Below are positions 5,123 through 7,057 of a stretch of 7,057 nt of DNA, in pieces. The notes beneath the pieces are model-generated. The model saw only the letters and a program-made list of their open reading frames with translations, did no database searches and was not told where the DNA came from. Origin of the DNA: UBA1425 sp051881715 (lineage in GTDB: Bacteria; Bacillota; Clostridia; Oscillospirales; Acutalibacteraceae); the NCBI GenBank assembly GCA_051881715.1, contig JBJEQK010000170.1:1-7057 (forward strand), in the 5' to 3' direction. Positions within the stretch are counted from its first letter, which is position 1, and each line of letters starts with the position of its first letter. Both the position numbers and the translations under genes were made by a program.

Positions 5123-6688
5123 TTACGGCATATTGAAGATGCTGTCGTTGTTTTCGTCGGTGTCGTTTCCTTCAAAGGAGTTGAATGCATCGCCGTTCTC
5201 CGCGGCGGGCGGTGTTTCGATGGACTGTGTGTTTTCCCCGAAAATGTCGGAGGCGGGTTTGGTGCTCCAAAAACGGTCGATCAGACGGGTGGTGCTTTCC
5301 GCAGGGGCGGTTGTTGTGGCGGTCTGCGTGGTCGCAGAGCCTGCCGAGGTGCTGCCCGAGCTGCCGGACAGGAAGTCAAAGGGCGATTCGCGGTAGTCGT
5401 GGATCTCCACGTTGGACATCCCATACAGGGCGGTCTGGATACGCCGGGCTTCCAGCTGATAGTCCACGATCCAGACAAATTCCGGGCGGGAGCCGTAGCC
5501 GGTCATCATGTAGCTGTCCTTGCCGGTCAAGGGCTGTGTGCCGTCCTCGCTGTCCGTCAGCAGGGGGCACAGGAGCTGCTCCATGTCGTAGTTGACCCAG
5601 CCCTGCATGAGCGCTTGGGTGCCCAGAGAAAAGATCTGCGACTTGCGGTAGTTGGTCTGCACATACGGCAGGACGGTGTTCAGCAGGTTGTTGAGCTGAC
5701 CGACAGAGGCGGACTTGGCCTTTTGAATCAGCGCAGTGACCAGCTGGCGCTGTCTGCGTGTACGGCTGACATCCCCGTCAGAATCGGAGTAGCGGATGCG
5801 GGCAAAGACCAGCGCCTCCCAGCCGTCCAAAGTGACGTTTTTGCCGGATTCGATGGTGTGCACCGTGGTGCGGTTAATGTACTTCGCCTCGTAATCCTGC
5901 ACCTCCAGCGTCACGCCGCCGAGGGCGTTGATCAGCTTGGGGAAGGTGTCGAAGTCCACGGTGACGTAGTTGTCGATCTCGATCTTGTAGTTGTTTTCGA
6001 TGGTCTCGACCAAGGTTGCGGCGCCGCCCCAGTTGTAGGCGGAGTTGATCTTGTACCAGCGGTCGCGGCCGTCGATGTCCATGTAGGTGTAGCTGTCACG
6101 CATGAAGGAGACGAGGGTGATCTTGTCCGTCTTTTTATTCAGGGAGACAAGGATCATGGCGTCTGTGCGACCCACGGAGCCTTCCTGCGTGTCGATACCG
6201 CACAGCAGACAGTTGATGACATTGTTGCTGTGCATTTTTTCGCCGCCGTTTTTCGCCCATTTTTGCAGCCAATCCTTCAGGGAGCTGGCGTCGGTCACGT
6301 CGTGCATGGGCGTAAAGGCCAGCTGTTCGTCCTCTTCGTCCAGATTGGTCTGGTCGGCGTTCTCAAAGTTCAGACCGCTGTCGTAGTCGATCAGATCCAA
6401 CTTGTTGTTGATAATCAGTACGAACGCCGCAGTGGCGATCACCACCACGAGCATCAGGCTGACCAGCAGGAGCTTAAGATTGCGTTTTTTGTTTTTCAGC
6501 CAAAAGCGGGAGAAGCCGTTGCGGTACTGTTCGCCGAAGTCGCTGTCGTAGTCGTTGGAGTACGCCTCCTCCTGCGGTACGGAGACAGACTTTTTGGAAA
6601 TGGGTATATCTGCCGCTTGGGACGGCGTATCGGGTATATCTTCTTTTTTGCTGAAGTAGATATCCCAAGTTTCTTCATTCTTGCTCAT
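5123..6688 (-). CDS. LytR-CpsA-Psr (LCP) family cell-wall polymer ligase
   Basis: LCP proteins move wall glycopolymers (teichoic acids, capsule and similar) from undecaprenyl-pyrophosphate carriers onto peptidoglycan outside the membrane. The 521-residue product has an unusually long acidic cytoplasmic tail (1-70), a basic patch NKKRNLK, one membrane helix (about 72-94), a spacer, then the LCP domain (about 157-322). Family residues present: GID (164-166), GRTDAMIL with Arg174 and Asp176, SFMRDSY with Arg197-Asp198, KINSAYNWGG (213-222), ARIRYSDSDGDVSRTRRQRQ (296-315). Beyond about 436 the tail is low complexity: rich in Ser, Thr and Ala, then acidic and Asn-rich, with no known domain. The ATG is forced, since an in-frame stop lies one codon upstream and the next Met is residue 128. 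The ribosome site (GGTG) is weak. The gene is single, convergent with the MATE gene. Which polymer it attaches is not shown; no glycan genes are nearby. Confidence 0.93.
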   Translation of the reverse strand: MSKNEETWDIYFSKKEDIPDTPSQAADIPISKKSVSVPQEEAYSNDYDSDFGEQYRNGFSRFWLKNKKRNLKLLLVSLMLVVVIATAAFVLIINNKLDLIDYDSGLNFENADQTNLDEEDEQLAFTPMHDVTDASSLKDWLQKWAKNGGEKMHSNNVINCLLCGIDTQEGSVGRTDAMILVSLNKKTDKITLVSFMRDSYTYMDIDGRDRWYKINSAYNWGGAATLVETIENNYKIEIDNYVTVDFDTFPKLINALGGVTLEVQDYEAKYINRTTVHTIESGKNVTLDGWEALVFARIRYSDSDGDVSRTRRQRQLVTALIQKAKSASVGQLNNLLNTVLPYVQTNYRKSQIFSLGTQALMQGWVNYDMEQLLCPLLTDSEDGTQPLTGKDSYMMTGYGSRPEFVWIVDYQLEARRIQTALYGMSNVEIHDYRESPFDFLSGSSGSTSAGSATTQTATTTAPAESTTRLIDRFWSTKPASDIFGENTQSIETPPAAENGDAFNSFEGNDTDENNDSIFNMP

Positions 6689-6721
6689 AATTCACCACAT
6701 ACAGAAAAGAATTCAATCTAT

Positions 6722-6752
6722 AGTATATCACACCCTTCGCAGCATAATATGC
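6722..6752 (-). promoter_or_regulatory. Promoter of the LCP gene with overlapping palindrome
   Basis: On the minus strand TATACT (6727-6722) is preceded by TGA (6730-6728), an extended -10. Predicted start is near 6714, about 26 nt before the ATG. No good -35 exists. That region is covered by the palindrome GCATAATATGC (6742-6752), which could be an operator or an activator site. The extended -10 is reasonably clear; the operator role is a guess. Confidence 0.55.
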
Positions 6753-6828
6753 GAGAATAGAAAATTAAACATTTTTCGACAAAAAATTTCGATCTTCTCG
6801 GAAAATTGTGGGATTTGTGCTTCGCACC

Positions 6829-6884
6829 GGGGAACCCCCGGCGAGGGTTCCCCACGCCAAAACAGTCCCCCGGACTGTTTTGGC
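6829..6884. other. Two adjacent perfect hairpins within the repeat
   Basis: GGGGAACCC/GGGTTCCCC (6829-6837 with 6845-6853, 7-nt loop) is followed after two bases by GCCAAAACAGTCC/GGACTGTTTTGGC (6856-6868 with 6872-6884, loop CCC). Both stems are free of mismatches and neither is followed by a T-run, so they are not ordinary terminators. Perfect stems of this kind are typical of recently spread palindromic repeats. Confidence 0.85.
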
Positions 6885-7019
6885 TCCCCTCCTGCGCTTT
6901 TCTGTTGTCAGGGCAACACCGCAAAAATTGGGGTGTGCGGATTGCGAAGTAAGATTTTTTGTCAGGTTGCACAGAAAGACCGCCGACTTGCTAACGCAAG
7001 TCACAGACTGTCGAAAAAC

Positions 7020-7052
7020 CGTGTTTTGCGATTAGGCAAGACACGCTTTTTT
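7020..7052 (+). terminator. Terminator-like hairpin at the end of the repeat
   Basis: CGTGTTTTGC (7020-7029) pairs with GCAAGACACG (7036-7045), 10 bp with one G-U, around a 6-nt loop. It is followed by C and six T's (7047-7052). The preceding AAAAA (7014-7018) could make it work weakly in the other direction too. No upstream plus-strand gene is visible for it to serve other than the repeat itself. Confidence 0.7.
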
Positions 7053-7057
7053 GGTTA

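Larger units (their letters stand above)
6806..7057 (+). repeat. Right copy of structured repeat element, hairpin chain
   Basis: The first 45 bases exactly match the left-edge copy in inverted orientation. The remainder has no believable gene but is dense in hairpins: 6829-6853 (9-bp perfect stem), 6856-6884 (13-bp perfect stem, 3-nt loop), 6903-6918 (TGTTG/CAACA), 6919-6940 (CCGCA/TGCGG, with an alternative ACACC/GGTGT pairing), 6985-7002 (7-bp perfect stem, 4-nt loop) and 7020-7045 with a T-run. This density suggests a mobile palindromic repeat or an expressed structured RNA. It runs to the window edge, so its far end may be missing. It lies upstream of the LCP promoter without entering it. 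Confidence 0.7.

Noticed and set aside
5399..6760. 453-codon plus-strand open frame
   Set aside because: Antisense shadow of the LCP gene; repetitive Val/Leu/Gly/Asp/His composition with no motif.
6718..7035. Short open frames on both strands in the right repeat
   Set aside because: They lie in hairpin-rich repeat DNA, lack ribosome sites, and their products have no hydrophobic core or domain pattern.
1..7057. CRISPR array, tRNA, rRNA, transposase or toxin-antitoxin pair
   Set aside because: No regularly spaced direct repeats, cloverleaf sequences, rRNA motifs or matching protein signatures were seen on either strand.

Overview
The window looks like chromosomal DNA from a gut-type Clostridia bacterium (Bacillota; the style suggests Oscillospiraceae/Ruminococcaceae). 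The reasons are a membrane-anchored RNase Y, a LytR-CpsA-Psr (LCP) wall-polymer protein, strong AGGAGG-type ribosome sites, near-consensus sigma-A promoters, and fairly GC-rich genes separated by AT-rich spacers. Genus cannot be fixed without a database search.

Four complete protein genes fill the window. From the left: rny (minus, RNase Y) with its own terminator; a roughly 480-base divergent spacer; asnS (plus, asparaginyl-tRNA synthetase); a 141-base spacer holding a promoter and a terminator-like hairpin; a MATE-family efflux transporter gene (plus); a short convergent spacer with a hairpin terminator; and an LCP protein gene (minus) with its promoter. Each gene appears to be its own transcription unit. 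rny and asnS are transcribed divergently from two strong promoters. The MATE and LCP genes converge.

The window is bracketed by a repeat. Bases 1-45 are an exact inverted copy of 6806-6850. The right copy continues as a chain of hairpins that ends in a terminator-like stem and U-tract at 7020-7052. The left copy runs off the edge.

The genes are ordinary housekeeping or envelope genes, and I see no defence system, CRISPR array, tRNA or rRNA. The less ordinary content is in the spacers. (1) The rny mRNA appears to start about 285 nt upstream of its GTG start codon. Its leader carries distant complementary arms (12 bp with one bulge, then 7 bp in register) plus local perfect hairpins, so it is a candidate structured regulatory leader or ncRNA. 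(2) The only visible promoter for the MATE gene lies upstream of a strong intrinsic-terminator hairpin. A 20-codon reading frame spans the hairpin and overlaps the MATE start codon as ATGA, which suggests transcription attenuation. (3) The flanking inverted repeat is a structured dispersed element. These three are inferences from sequence pattern and have not been tested.
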